The notes under the pieces were generated by a model. That model made no database searches. It worked only from the letters and a program-made list of their open reading frames with translations, and was not told the origin of the DNA. Source: an uncultured Ruminococcus sp. (lineage in GTDB: Bacteria; Bacillota; Clostridia; Lachnospirales; Lachnospiraceae). Taken from it: a stretch of DNA of 64,000 bases. The position numbers and the translations under genes are program-made. The stretch is from positions 19,623 to 83,622 of the forward strand of contig CAKRLG010000010.1 of the NCBI GenBank assembly GCA_934359255.1. Reading direction: 5' to 3'. Of the stretch, positions 7,750 to 17,767 are shown piece by piece (positions within the stretch are counted from its first letter, which is position 1; each line of letters opens with the position of its first letter).

Positions 7750-9750
7750 ATGAAGAAAAATAAGAAACCGGCAGCAAAGCGGTACATGAAGACGGTGGGG
7801 ATGGTGATGGCATCCGTGATGGTTCTTTCCTCTACAACCGGTCAGATGGTATATGCGGAGTCTGCAAAAGACCAGAAAGATACACAGGATGGAGAAAAGA
7901 AAGAAGAAAAAACCATCGTATATCTGAATGGAAAAACGGGAAATGATAAGAATAGCGGCGAGAGTCAGGATGAGGCAGTAAAAAGCTTTGAAAAGGCAGC
8001 AGAACTTGCAGGATCCTGCGGTGTGATCCGAATCTGCGGTACAGTTACTGTAGCGGAGAAAGAAACCTGGGAATTACCATCCGGAGTCTCTATCCGCCGT
8101 GCAGAAGATTTTGAAGATGCACTGGTTCGCGTGACCGGCTGTCTGAAGCTGGAGAATGTCCGCCTGTATACAGAGGATATCACCGGAGACGGTGAAGTAG
8201 AAGGAGCAGCAGAAAAAGAAAAAGTCTATGTTCCGAAAGTAATTACAGTAAAAGATGCAAAAGCATTGTCAGAGATTTCTCTGGAAGGCTGCGATGGAGA
8301 CGGAATATTTTCCTGGGAGAAAGAGGATGCAGTTCCAACAGAATATGAGACGGACTATCAGGTGGTTTTCCATCCCTATGACACGAAAAAGATTGATTAC
8401 AGCAAAGAAAAAGGATGGGACGAAGACAGCGAAACTGTGACCAGAAAGGTTACTGTTCGCGTAAGCTCTCTGAAACCGGAAGTAACACCAACGCCGGAAA
8501 TAACTGATACGCCGGAAGTCACCCCGACTCCGGAAGCGACCCCGACTCCGGAAACGACACCTGAGGTTACAGCGACGCCGGAACCGACAACAACACCGGA
8601 AGTCACCCAACAGCCGGAGAATACACCGCAGCCAACACCTGAGGTTACGGAACCGGCAGATCCGGGTACAGAAGTAACACATCCGGACACAACGATTACT
8701 CCGGAGCCGACAGAAGTGCCGGATATTCCGACAGAACCGGAAGTACCGCCAACAGACCCGGCAGAACCAACGCCAGAGACACCAAAACCACAGCCGGAGG
8801 CACCGTCTGATACCGTGCCAGAGACACCAGCGGATACAGGAAGCGAAGAAGTATCCGGACTTACCTGGGAACAGATGAATGAGATTGCAACGGTACAGGA
8901 ACAGCTGGATTTCCTTCCGAGTGAAGTGACGACACCGGAAGAGGTAGAAGCAATCGTAGCGGCTACAAAAGAATACGAGGCACTGTCTGAAGCACAGGAA
9001 GCTTATATTGAGTCTGACAGTCTGGTGCTGTTACAGACAGCCCAGGAACAGGCGAAGACAGTCAACCGGACAAGCAATGGCGTTACGGTAGACGGTGATT
9101 TCCCATGGTACATACAGTTTCAGGTACAACTGAATAATGATAAATCTGACAGTTCCGTACTGGATGGTCAGAATGTGGATACTTTTATCAGCCCGTATGA
9201 GATGCAGCTGTGGGATCTGATGAATGACAGTGAATATCAGCTGAACGGACAGCAGGTGCGCATCACGATGCCGGCACCGGACGATCAGCTCTATACACAG
9301 CTTGTTGTGATTCATTATCTGAAAGATGGAAGTATCGAGTATATTACTCCGATTTATAATGCAGACGGAACACTGAGTTTTGTGACAACATCTTTCAGCC
9401 CGTACAATGTGGCAGGTTTGAAGATCGCAGGAAGTCAGTCTCTGGTAGGTAATACGGATAAGGCATATGCAAATAAAAATACAACAACTTCCGGAAGTAC
9501 AACGACAAAACTGACACCGAATGTGTCCGCAGGAAATACAGGCAGCAGTTCAAACGGAAGCACATCCGGCAGTGTGACAAAGAAAAACACGCAGAAGAGC
9601 CAGACACAGCAGTCTTCCGGTACGACACTGAAAAGAGTCAATCCGAAGACCGGAGATTATCAGCAGACAGCCTGGTATGCAGGACTCGCGGCAGCAGCGC
9701 TTGCAGCACTCGGTATCGCAGGTAAGAAAAATCGCAAAAAAGAAATCTGA
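7750..9750 (+). CDS. Sortase-anchored cell-wall surface protein with Pro/Thr/Glu stalk
   Basis: 666 aa. Signal peptide (about 1-37, MVMASVMVLSSTTGQMVYA), an N-terminal region containing the DKNSGESQDEAVKSFEKA stretch common at the start of parallel-beta surface domains, then a low-complexity stalk of about 130 residues rich in TPE/PTPE units (from about residue 245). A globular region follows (EQMNEIATVQEQLDFLPSEV onwards), then a Ser/Thr/Gly linker and a sorting signal: NPKTGD, a hydrophobic stretch (WYAGLAAAALAALGIAG) and KKNRKKEI. NPKTG is a known LPXTG variant. The product is predicted to be joined to the wall by a sortase, but none is encoded in this window. Ligand unknown. A perfect hairpin terminator follows. 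Confidence 0.85.
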   Translation: MKKNKKPAAKRYMKTVGMVMASVMVLSSTTGQMVYAESAKDQKDTQDGEKKEEKTIVYLNGKTGNDKNSGESQDEAVKSFEKAAELAGSCGVIRICGTVTVAEKETWELPSGVSIRRAEDFEDALVRVTGCLKLENVRLYTEDITGDGEVEGAAEKEKVYVPKVITVKDAKALSEISLEGCDGDGIFSWEKEDAVPTEYETDYQVVFHPYDTKKIDYSKEKGWDEDSETVTRKVTVRVSSLKPEVTPTPEITDTPEVTPTPEATPTPETTPEVTATPEPTTTPEVTQQPENTPQPTPEVTEPADPGTEVTHPDTTITPEPTEVPDIPTEPEVPPTDPAEPTPETPKPQPEAPSDTVPETPADTGSEEVSGLTWEQMNEIATVQEQLDFLPSEVTTPEEVEAIVAATKEYEALSEAQEAYIESDSLVLLQTAQEQAKTVNRTSNGVTVDGDFPWYIQFQVQLNNDKSDSSVLDGQNVDTFISPYEMQLWDLMNDSEYQLNGQQVRITMPAPDDQLYTQLVVIHYLKDGSIEYITPIYNADGTLSFVTTSFSPYNVAGLKIAGSQSLVGNTDKAYANKNTTTSGSTTTKLTPNVSAGNTGSSSNGSTSGSVTKKNTQKSQTQQSSGTTLKRVNPKTGDYQQTAWYAGLAAAALAALGIAGKKNRKKEI

Positions 9751-9775
9751 AGCCGATAAGGTATAGAATGTACAA

Positions 9776-9811
9776 CCCTCCCATATAGTACTGTATGGGA
9801 GGGATTTTTTT
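9776..9811 (+). terminator. Terminator whose 3' arm is also the next gene's ribosome site
   Basis: A perfect 10-bp stem (CCCTCCCATA 9776-9785 with TATGGGAGGG 9794-9803) is followed by seven T within eight bases. The GGGAGGG of the 3' arm is the only sensible Shine-Dalgarno for the following TIGR04086 gene. Confidence 0.8.
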
Positions 9812-10193
9812 GGATACAGGGAAAAACATCTGGATACAAAAGAGCAGCAGAATCATAAAAGGGCTGATCGTATCTTATCTGGTCAGCGGAGCTGGGCTCT
9901 TGCTTCTGGCATTGCTGTTGCTGAAGTACCAGTTAGATGAGAGAAAAGTGTCCGCTGGTATTCTGGCTGTTTATATTCTATCCGGATTATCGGGAGGAAT
10001 TTATATGGGAAAAACAGCAGAAAGAAAAAGATATCTGTGGGGAATGATACTTGGCAGTATGTACTGGATTATTCTGATGCTGATTACCATCTTATCCGGT
10101 GCAGGTACGGGAACGGGGGTGAAAGGTGCATTTCTTACACTTCTTATCTGTGCAGGGGCGTCAACTTTGGGAGCGATGGTGATGGGAGCGTGA
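9810..10193 (+). CDS. TIGR04086 family small membrane protein
   Basis: About 127 aa from TTG 9810, or 132 from ATG 9795. Four hydrophobic segments are visible: IIKGLIVSYLVSGAGLLLLA, GILAVYILSGLSGGIYMGK, GMILGSMYWIILMLITIL and AFLTLLICAGASTLGAMVMG. This matches the TIGR04086 family of Clostridial membrane proteins, which commonly sits just upstream of the SCIFF peptide gene, as here. No reaction is known. I prefer TTG 9810 because GGGAGGG lies six bases before it, while ATG 9795 has no ribosome site and lies inside the terminator hairpin. Confidence 0.8.
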   Translation: MDTGKNIWIQKSSRIIKGLIVSYLVSGAGLLLLALLLLKYQLDERKVSAGILAVYILSGLSGGIYMGKTAERKRYLWGMILGSMYWIILMLITILSGAGTGTGVKGAFLTLLICAGASTLGAMVMGA

Positions 10194-10222
10194 AAATAGC
10201 CGGAAGTTGCGAAAAAAACTCT

Positions 10223-10250
10223 TTGAAAATGAAAGAACATATGCTATAAT
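10223..10250 (+). promoter_or_regulatory. Sigma-A promoter for SCIFF peptide
   Basis: TTGAAA, a 16-base spacer and a consensus TATAAT lie about 33 bases upstream of the scfA ATG. This separates scfA transcription from the TIGR04086 gene. Confidence 0.75.
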
Positions 10251-10282
10251 GCAAGAAGTAATAACATAAGGAGGAAGCAAAA

Positions 10283-10426
10283 ATGAAACATATTAAAACT
10301 TTAAATACAAAAAGTTTACAGAACACAATGAAAAAAGGTGGATGTGGTGAATGTCAGACATCCTGCCAGTCTGCTTGCAAGACTTCTTGTACAGTAGGAA
10401 ATCAGAGCTGCGAAAACACAAAATAA
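10283..10426 (+). CDS. scfA: SCIFF six-cysteine ranthipeptide precursor
   Basis: 47 aa with the family hallmark of six Cys within about 45 residues: Cys21, 24, 28, 32, 36 and 43, after a short leader that opens MKHIKTLNTKSLQ. SCIFF is a very widely conserved Clostridial ribosomal peptide; its radical-SAM maturase joins Cys sulfur to Thr carbon as thioether bridges (ranthipeptide class). The final product and its job are not known. The ribosome site TAAGGAGG is near-perfect. A terminator at 10463-10494 separates it from scfB, which would give much more peptide than enzyme. It is too short for routine gene calls at a 60-aa cut-off. Confidence 0.95.
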   Translation: MKHIKTLNTKSLQNTMKKGGCGECQTSCQSACKTSCTVGNQSCENTK

Positions 10427-10462
10427 GAAATCAGCAGGCTCTATGATGCTTGGAACATACAG

Positions 10463-10494
10463 GCAGCGGTTCAAAAGCCGCTGCTTGCTTTTTG
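10463..10494 (+). terminator. Terminator/attenuator between scfA and scfB
   Basis: GCAGCGG (10463-10469) pairs with CCGCTGC (10478-10484) around an eight-base loop, then TTGCTTTTTG. Confidence 0.75.
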
Positions 10495-10512
10495 TTACAT
10501 AGCATATCGATC

Positions 10513-10531
10513 ATTGATCCGATGGATCAAT
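10513..10531. promoter_or_regulatory. Perfect dyad upstream of scfB
   Basis: ATTGATCC-gat-GGATCAAT is an uninterrupted 8-bp inverted repeat in the 170-base gap between scfA and scfB. It could be an operator or an RNA stem; no known regulator site is recognised. Confidence 0.4.
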
Positions 10532-10598
10532 TGTGATCACATTGTATATCGAAGCAGAAGATGTTGCTGCTTAAGAAAAGAAGAAGGAGAACAAATAA

Positions 10599-11963
10599 GT
10601 GATTCATCAGTATAAAAGTAATGGATACGCAATTGTTCTGGATGTAAACAGCGGATCGGTTCATGTGGTGGACGATATTGTATACGACTGTATCGCCCTG
10701 CTGGATCAGGGATGTTCCAAGGAAGAAGTGACAGAAAAACTGTCGGCTTCTTATTCCGAAGAAGACCTGAAGACAGCTCTTGAAGAAATTCAGGAGCTGA
10801 CGGATGAGGGAATGCTGTTTACCGAGGACATTTATGAAAATGCGATAGAGCATTTTAAAGAGCGGCCGACTGTAGTCAAAGCACTGTGTCTGCATATTGC
10901 CCATGACTGTAATCTGGCCTGTAAGTACTGCTTTGCGGAAGAAGGAGAATATCATGGAAGGCGTGCACTGATGTCCTACGAAGTAGGAAAGAAAGCACTT
11001 GATTTCCTGATCGCTAATTCTGGAAGCCGAAGAAACCTGGAAGTAGACTTCTTTGGAGGGGAACCTCTGATGAACTGGCAGGTTGTCAAAGACCTGGTAG
11101 CTTACGGAAGAGAGCAGGAAAAGATACATAATAAAAACTTCCGTTTTACCCTGACCACCAATGGTGTTCTGGTTAACGATGAAGTGATGGAGTTTTGTAA
11201 CAAAGAGATGGGCAATGTGGTTATGAGTATCGACGGACGAAAAGAGGTTCACGATCATATGCGTCCGTTCCGCAAAGGTGCCGGAAGCTATGATCTGGTA
11301 GTTCCAAAGTTCCAGAAATGGGCAGAGAGCCGTAACCAGGACAAATATTACGCCCGCGGTACATTTACCCATTATAATCTTGACTTTTCCAAGGATGTAC
11401 TGAACCTGGCAGATCTGGGATTCAAACAGATATCTGTAGAGCCGGTTGTAGCACCTTCGGATGCGGATTATGCACTGCAGCCGGAAGATCTTCCGAAATT
11501 GTTTGAAGAATACGATAACCTGGCAAAAGAGATGATCAAACGAAATAAAGAAGGAAACGGATTTAACTTCTTCCACTTTATGCTTGATCTGACCGGAGGC
11601 CCTTGTGTATACAAACGTCTGTCCGGATGTGGATCAGGAACAGAGTATCTGGCAGTTACCCCATGGGGAGACCTGTATCCGTGCCATCAGTTTGTAGGAA
11701 ATGAAGATTTCCTTCTCGGTAATGTGGATGAGGGAATCACAAAACCTGCAATCTGTAAAGATTTTAAAAATTGCAACGTCTATGCAAAAGAGGCATGTAA
11801 GAAATGTTTTGCACGATTCTACTGCAGTGGTGGCTGTGCGGCAAACTCCTATAACTTCAAAGGAAAAATCGATGATGTTTACGAAGTAGGCTGTGAGCTG
11901 GAACGTAAGCGCGTAGAGTGTGCAATCATGATAAAAGCTGCTATGGCAGAAGAAGAGGTATAA
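10599..11963 (+). CDS. scfB: Radical SAM SCIFF peptide maturase (thioether-forming, SPASM)
   Basis: 454 aa, GTG start behind AGAAGGAGA. The N-terminal 90 residues form a RiPP-recognition-like domain. The radical SAM cluster motif is C104-x3-C108-x2-C111 (CNLACKYC), and FFGGEPLMNW is the typical GGEP strand. The C-terminal SPASM region is rich in Cys (CVYKRLSGCGSGTEYL, CHQF, CKDFKNC, CKKCFARFYCSGGC) and would hold two auxiliary 4Fe-4S clusters. By homology to CteB/Tte1186 it cross-links Cys to Thr in ScfA. secDF starts four bases after the stop codon, a conserved neighbour. Cytosolic, S-adenosylmethionine dependent. Confidence 0.95.
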   Translation: MIHQYKSNGYAIVLDVNSGSVHVVDDIVYDCIALLDQGCSKEEVTEKLSASYSEEDLKTALEEIQELTDEGMLFTEDIYENAIEHFKERPTVVKALCLHIAHDCNLACKYCFAEEGEYHGRRALMSYEVGKKALDFLIANSGSRRNLEVDFFGGEPLMNWQVVKDLVAYGREQEKIHNKNFRFTLTTNGVLVNDEVMEFCNKEMGNVVMSIDGRKEVHDHMRPFRKGAGSYDLVVPKFQKWAESRNQDKYYARGTFTHYNLDFSKDVLNLADLGFKQISVEPVVAPSDADYALQPEDLPKLFEEYDNLAKEMIKRNKEGNGFNFFHFMLDLTGGPCVYKRLSGCGSGTEYLAVTPWGDLYPCHQFVGNEDFLLGNVDEGITKPAICKDFKNCNVYAKEACKKCFARFYCSGGCAANSYNFKGKIDDVYEVGCELERKRVECAIMIKAAMAEEEV

Positions 11964-11967
11964 GAAG

Positions 11968-14115
11968 ATGAAGAAAAAACAGGGAATTCTTGTGCTGATT
12001 CTTACAGTGGTTCTGATTGGTCTGTTAGCCTTTACAACCGCTGTGGGATTTGGCCCGACCGGAACCGGGTCTGCAAAAAATATCAAGACCGGTCTGGATC
12101 TGTCCGGTGGTGTAAGTATCACTTACCAGGCAAAAGGAGACAATCCGTCTCAGGAAGATATGGATGATACCATCTATAAACTTCAGAAACGTGTGGAAGA
12201 CTACAGTGAAGAAGCACAGGTATATCAGGAAGGTGATGATCGCATCACCGTAGAGATTCCTGGTGTAACCGATGCAAACAAGATTCTGGAAGATCTTGGT
12301 AAACCGGGATCTTTGGAATTCCAGGATGAAAGCGGCAACGTAGTTCTGGATGGAAGCGATATCGCAGGTGCAGACGGCGGTGTCACAGAGGATCAGACAA
12401 CCGGAAGCAAACAGTATGTCGTAGAACTGACACTGACCAAAGATGGTACCACAAAATTCGCAGAGGCAACCGCAGCAAACCTGAAAAAAAGAATCTCTAT
12501 CGTATATGACGGAGAAACGATCAGTTCACCGGTTGTACAAAGTGTGATCTCTGACGGTAAAGCACAGATCAGCGGACAGCAGTCCATTGAAGAAGCAAAA
12601 GAACTGGCATCTATCATCCGTATCGGTTCCCTGAAACTGGAACTGGAAGAACTTCGTTCTAACGTGGTAGGTGCACAGCTGGGACAGCAGGCGATCAAGA
12701 CAAGCCTGATTGCCGGTGCCATCGGTCTGGTACTGGTTGGAATCTTTATGATTATCGTTTACGCTCTGCCGGGTGTGGTAGCTGCTTTGTCACTGGCAAT
12801 TTATACCGGACTGGAACTGGTAATGCTGAATGCTTTTGACCTGACGCTGACCCTTCCGGGTATCGCAGGTATCATTCTTTCTATTGGTATGGCGGTAGAT
12901 GCAAACGTTATCATCTATGCACGTATCCGTGAGGAAATTGCAGCTGGTAAGAGTGTAAGAAGCGCCATCAAGATCGGTTTCCAGAAAGCTATGTCCGCCA
13001 TTGTGGACGGTAACATCACAACTCTGATCGCAGCAGCTGTTCTGGGGGCGATGGGAAGCGGAAGTGTCAAAGGATTTGCCATGACACTGGCTCTTGGTAT
13101 TGTTCTTTCTATGTTTACCGCACTGGTAATTTCCAGACTGCTGGTGAACGCATTCTATGCAGTGGGATTTCGGGATGAAAAGTTCTACGGAAAACAGAAA
13201 GAAAGAAAAACCATCGATTTCCTCGGAAAGAAAAAATTATTCTTTACGATTTCTGTTATCATGATTCTGCTTGTGCCGGTTGGAATGGGCGTGTTCCATG
13301 CAAAAGACGGAAAAGCATTGAACTACAGCCTGGAGTTCATGGGTGGTACGTCTACGAACGTAACTTTCAATGAAGACATGTCCATCGATGACCTTGACAG
13401 CCAGGTAAAACCGGTAGTACAGGAAGTAACCGGTGATGCGAATATTCAGATCTCCAAAGTCGCTGACAGCAATGCGGTTATCATCAAGACAAGATCTCTG
13501 AGTCTGGATGAGAGAGAAGAACTGAACCAGAAACTGGTAGACAGCTTTGGCGTGGATGACAGCAAGATCACCGCAGAGAGTATTTCCTCTACAGTAAGTT
13601 CCGAGATGAGAAGAGATGCGATTGTGGCAGTCCTGATTGCTACGATCTGTATGCTGCTGTATATCTGGTTCCGTTTCAAAGATGTACGTTTTGCGTCCAG
13701 CGCGGTTCTGGCACTGTTACATGATGTAATGGTAGTACTTGCATTCTATGCACTGTCAAGAATTTCTGTAGGTAATACTTTTATTGCCTGCATGCTGACG
13801 ATAGTTGGTTATTCTATCAACGCGACCATCGTTATTTTCGACCGTATTCGTGAGAATCTGAAGACTGCCGGCAAGAAAGCGGATCTGAAAGAACTGGTAA
13901 ATATGAGTATTACACAGACACTGACAAGAAGTATTTATACATCCTTCACAACCTTTATTACCATATTTGTAGTATTTGTTATGGGTGTATCTTCTATCCG
14001 TGAATTCGCACTTCCGATCATGGTAGGTATCGTATGTGGTGCTTATTCTTCCGTATGTATCACTGGTGCGCTGTGGTATGTCATGAAAACCAAATTCGGA
14101 AAAAGCACAAAGTAG
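11968..14115 (+). CDS. secDF: Protein translocase subunit SecDF (fused)
   Basis: 715 aa, a natural SecD-SecF fusion. SecD half: N-terminal membrane segment, KTGLDLSGGVSITYQ (the conserved GLDLxGG), the P1 domain, then five membrane segments with GIAGIILSIGMAVDANVIIYARIREE. SecF half starts near residue 415 with its own first segment, EFMGGTS, and GYSINATIVIFDRIRENL near the end. The proton-driven pair pulls substrates out of the SecYEG channel. It follows scfB by four bases, so maturase and translocase are probably translated from one message. Terminated at 14129-14161. Confidence 0.95.
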   Translation: MKKKQGILVLILTVVLIGLLAFTTAVGFGPTGTGSAKNIKTGLDLSGGVSITYQAKGDNPSQEDMDDTIYKLQKRVEDYSEEAQVYQEGDDRITVEIPGVTDANKILEDLGKPGSLEFQDESGNVVLDGSDIAGADGGVTEDQTTGSKQYVVELTLTKDGTTKFAEATAANLKKRISIVYDGETISSPVVQSVISDGKAQISGQQSIEEAKELASIIRIGSLKLELEELRSNVVGAQLGQQAIKTSLIAGAIGLVLVGIFMIIVYALPGVVAALSLAIYTGLELVMLNAFDLTLTLPGIAGIILSIGMAVDANVIIYARIREEIAAGKSVRSAIKIGFQKAMSAIVDGNITTLIAAAVLGAMGSGSVKGFAMTLALGIVLSMFTALVISRLLVNAFYAVGFRDEKFYGKQKERKTIDFLGKKKLFFTISVIMILLVPVGMGVFHAKDGKALNYSLEFMGGTSTNVTFNEDMSIDDLDSQVKPVVQEVTGDANIQISKVADSNAVIIKTRSLSLDEREELNQKLVDSFGVDDSKITAESISSTVSSEMRRDAIVAVLIATICMLLYIWFRFKDVRFASSAVLALLHDVMVVLAFYALSRISVGNTFIACMLTIVGYSINATIVIFDRIRENLKTAGKKADLKELVNMSITQTLTRSIYTSFTTFITIFVVFVMGVSSIREFALPIMVGIVCGAYSSVCITGALWYVMKTKFGKSTK

Positions 14116-14128
14116 AAATCAGTAATCC

Positions 14129-14161
14129 AAAAAGCTGTTGCAGCGATGCAGCAGCTTTTTT
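14129..14161 (+). terminator. Terminator after secDF
   Basis: AAAAAGCTGTTGCA pairs with TGCAGCAGCTTTTTT around a four-base loop. Confidence 0.85.
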
Positions 14162-14191
14162 CAATCACAGCTAAGATGAGGAGCAGACAAC

Positions 14192-15910
14192 ATGGAAAAA
14201 TGGATGGTAGCAGCTAAGCGGGCTGATTTTAAGGGAATCGGAGAACGGTTTGGCATTGATCAGGTTACGGCGAGAATTATCCGTAACCGTGATGTGATCG
14301 GGGAGGAAGCAATAGAAAAATATCTTCACGGAAGCCGGACAGATTTTTACAGTCCCTGGTTGTTGAAAGATATGGAAAAGGCAGTGACTATCCTGCAGAA
14401 AAAAATAGAAAACAGAAACAGGATCCGGATCATCGGAGATTACGATATTGATGGAGTAATGTCTACGTATATTTTACTGCAGAGTCTCCGGGGGCTTGGA
14501 TGTGATGTGGATATGATGATTCCAAACCGGATCACAGATGGATATGGAATCAATGAGCATCTGATTGAGCAGGCCTGGCAGGAGGGAAGAGATACGATTA
14601 TTACCTGTGATAATGGAATCGCTGCAATGACGCAGATACAGAAAGCAAAAGATCTGGGAATGACCGTGATCGTGACAGATCATCATGAGGTGCCGTTTGA
14701 AGATGTGGAAGGGGGGAGAAAGGAGATTCTGCCACCTGCAGATGCAGTTGTCAATCCCAAACAGAAGGCCTGTTCCTATCCCTTTGCAGGACTCTGTGGT
14801 GCAGCAGTTGCAATGAAAGTGATGGAAGCATTATATGAAAAAATGGCACCGGAAGTGGATCTGGTGGATAAAATGCTTCCCTTTGCAGGAATCGCCACAA
14901 TTGGTGACGTGATGGATCTGCAGGATGAAAACCGGATTCTGGTGAAAGAAGGATTGCAGAGACTCCATCACACCACGAACCTTGGTCTGCAGGAGTTGAT
15001 CCGGGTAAATAATCTGGAACCGGAGAATGTCAGTCCGTACCATATCGGATTCATTCTTGGCCCGTGTCTGAATGCTTCCGGACGACTGGATACGGCAAAA
15101 CGGGCCTTACAGCTGTTACTGGCAGATAGCAGAGAGGAAGCGGCTGTACTGGCAGGTGATCTGAAGAATCTGAATGAGAGTCGTAAGGAGATGACGGCAC
15201 AGGGAGTAGAAAAAGCCATCGAGCAGGTGGAATCCACATCTATGATGGAAGATACGATTCTGGTAGTTTTTCTTCCGGAATGTCATGAGAGTCTGGCAGG
15301 CATTATTGCCGGACGGTTGAGGGAGAGATACCATAAACCGTCCTTTGTGCTGACAAGAGGAGAAGAGGGCGTCAAAGGTTCGGGACGGTCGATCGAATCG
15401 TATTCGATGTATGAAAAACTCTGCGAGTGTAAAGAATATCTGACAAAGTTCGGCGGACATCCGATGGCGGCAGGTCTCTCACTGGAAGAAGAAAATGTGG
15501 AAAATTTCCGAAGAAAACTTAATGAACAATCAGGCCTGACAGAAGAAGATCTTGTGGAAAAGGTGATGATTGATGTGCCGATGCCAATTCATTATATCCG
15601 AAAAGATCTGGTGCAGGAACTGTCACTGCTCGAACCCTTCGGAAAAGGAAACGAGAAACCACTGTTTGCACAGAAAAATCTGTGGGTCAGCCAGATGCGC
15701 GTTTTCGGGAAGAACCGGAACGTGGTAAAGATGCGTCTGACCGATGAAAACGGATACCCGATGGACGGTGTGTACTTCGGGAATGGAGATGCGTTTGCTG
15801 AAGAAGGAAAAGGAAAAAGAAAAATTTCTATCGTATACTACCCGGATATCAATATATATCAGGGGCGGGAAAGTTTACAGGTGATCATCCGGCATTATCA
15901 GTTTGAGTGA
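14192..15910 (+). CDS. recJ: Single-stranded-DNA-specific exonuclease RecJ
   Basis: 572 aa. DHH phosphoesterase motifs are present: DYDIDG (motif I), CDNGI, TDHHEVP (motif III) and the DHHA1 region GSGRSIESYSMYEKL with GGHPMAAG. RecJ degrades single-stranded DNA 5' to 3' in recombination and repair. The length matches the short Clostridial form with a C-terminal OB-like domain. It stands alone behind the secDF terminator; a ribosome site (GATGAGGAGC) precedes the ATG. Confidence 0.95.
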   Translation: MEKWMVAAKRADFKGIGERFGIDQVTARIIRNRDVIGEEAIEKYLHGSRTDFYSPWLLKDMEKAVTILQKKIENRNRIRIIGDYDIDGVMSTYILLQSLRGLGCDVDMMIPNRITDGYGINEHLIEQAWQEGRDTIITCDNGIAAMTQIQKAKDLGMTVIVTDHHEVPFEDVEGGRKEILPPADAVVNPKQKACSYPFAGLCGAAVAMKVMEALYEKMAPEVDLVDKMLPFAGIATIGDVMDLQDENRILVKEGLQRLHHTTNLGLQELIRVNNLEPENVSPYHIGFILGPCLNASGRLDTAKRALQLLLADSREEAAVLAGDLKNLNESRKEMTAQGVEKAIEQVESTSMMEDTILVVFLPECHESLAGIIAGRLRERYHKPSFVLTRGEEGVKGSGRSIESYSMYEKLCECKEYLTKFGGHPMAAGLSLEEENVENFRRKLNEQSGLTEEDLVEKVMIDVPMPIHYIRKDLVQELSLLEPFGKGNEKPLFAQKNLWVSQMRVFGKNRNVVKMRLTDENGYPMDGVYFGNGDAFAEEGKGKRKISIVYYPDINIYQGRESLQVIIRHYQFE

Positions 15911-15916
15911 GAAAGA

Positions 15917-15954
15917 GCGTGTTGCTGAGAACGGTGTGAACAGTAACAAAATAA
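15917..15954. repeat. Intergenic repeat, copy 2 (half unit)
   Basis: GCGTGTTGCTGAGAACGGTG and the next 18 bases closely match the right half of the repeat ending at 278; the left arm is missing. It directly follows the recJ stop. Confidence 0.6.
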
Positions 15955-15963
15955 CAAAAAATA

Positions 15964-17620
<1,657 letters not shown>

Positions 17621-17687
17621 GAACAACAGCAAAAACAACAGAAGTTAAGGTAAAGTAAACAATCAAATAAAAACTTGCAGAGAACAG

Positions 17688-17739
17688 AGACAGGCAGGAA
17701 AAACATCCGGTGACGGGTGCTTTTCTGCTTGTCTTTTTT
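17688..17739 (+). terminator. Terminator/attenuator between glpK and the oxidation genes
   Basis: About 20 bases from AGACAGGCAGGAAAA pair, with a few mismatches, with the segment ending GCTTTTCTGCTTGTCT, followed by TTTTTT. The next ribosome site, CAGGAGG, lies 15 bases on. Confidence 0.75.
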
Positions 17740-17767
17740 ATCATATTGAGTTACAGGAGGAAAAAGT

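Noticed and set aside
8480..8860. Repetitive DNA in the wall-protein gene as a possible CRISPR or satellite
   Set aside because: Repeats are in frame, of uneven length, and code for a TPE/PTPE stalk.
10527..11576. A 349-codon minus-strand frame opposite scfB
   Set aside because: No ribosome site, Phe/Cys/His-rich antisense composition, and the opposite strand codes for a clear radical SAM enzyme.
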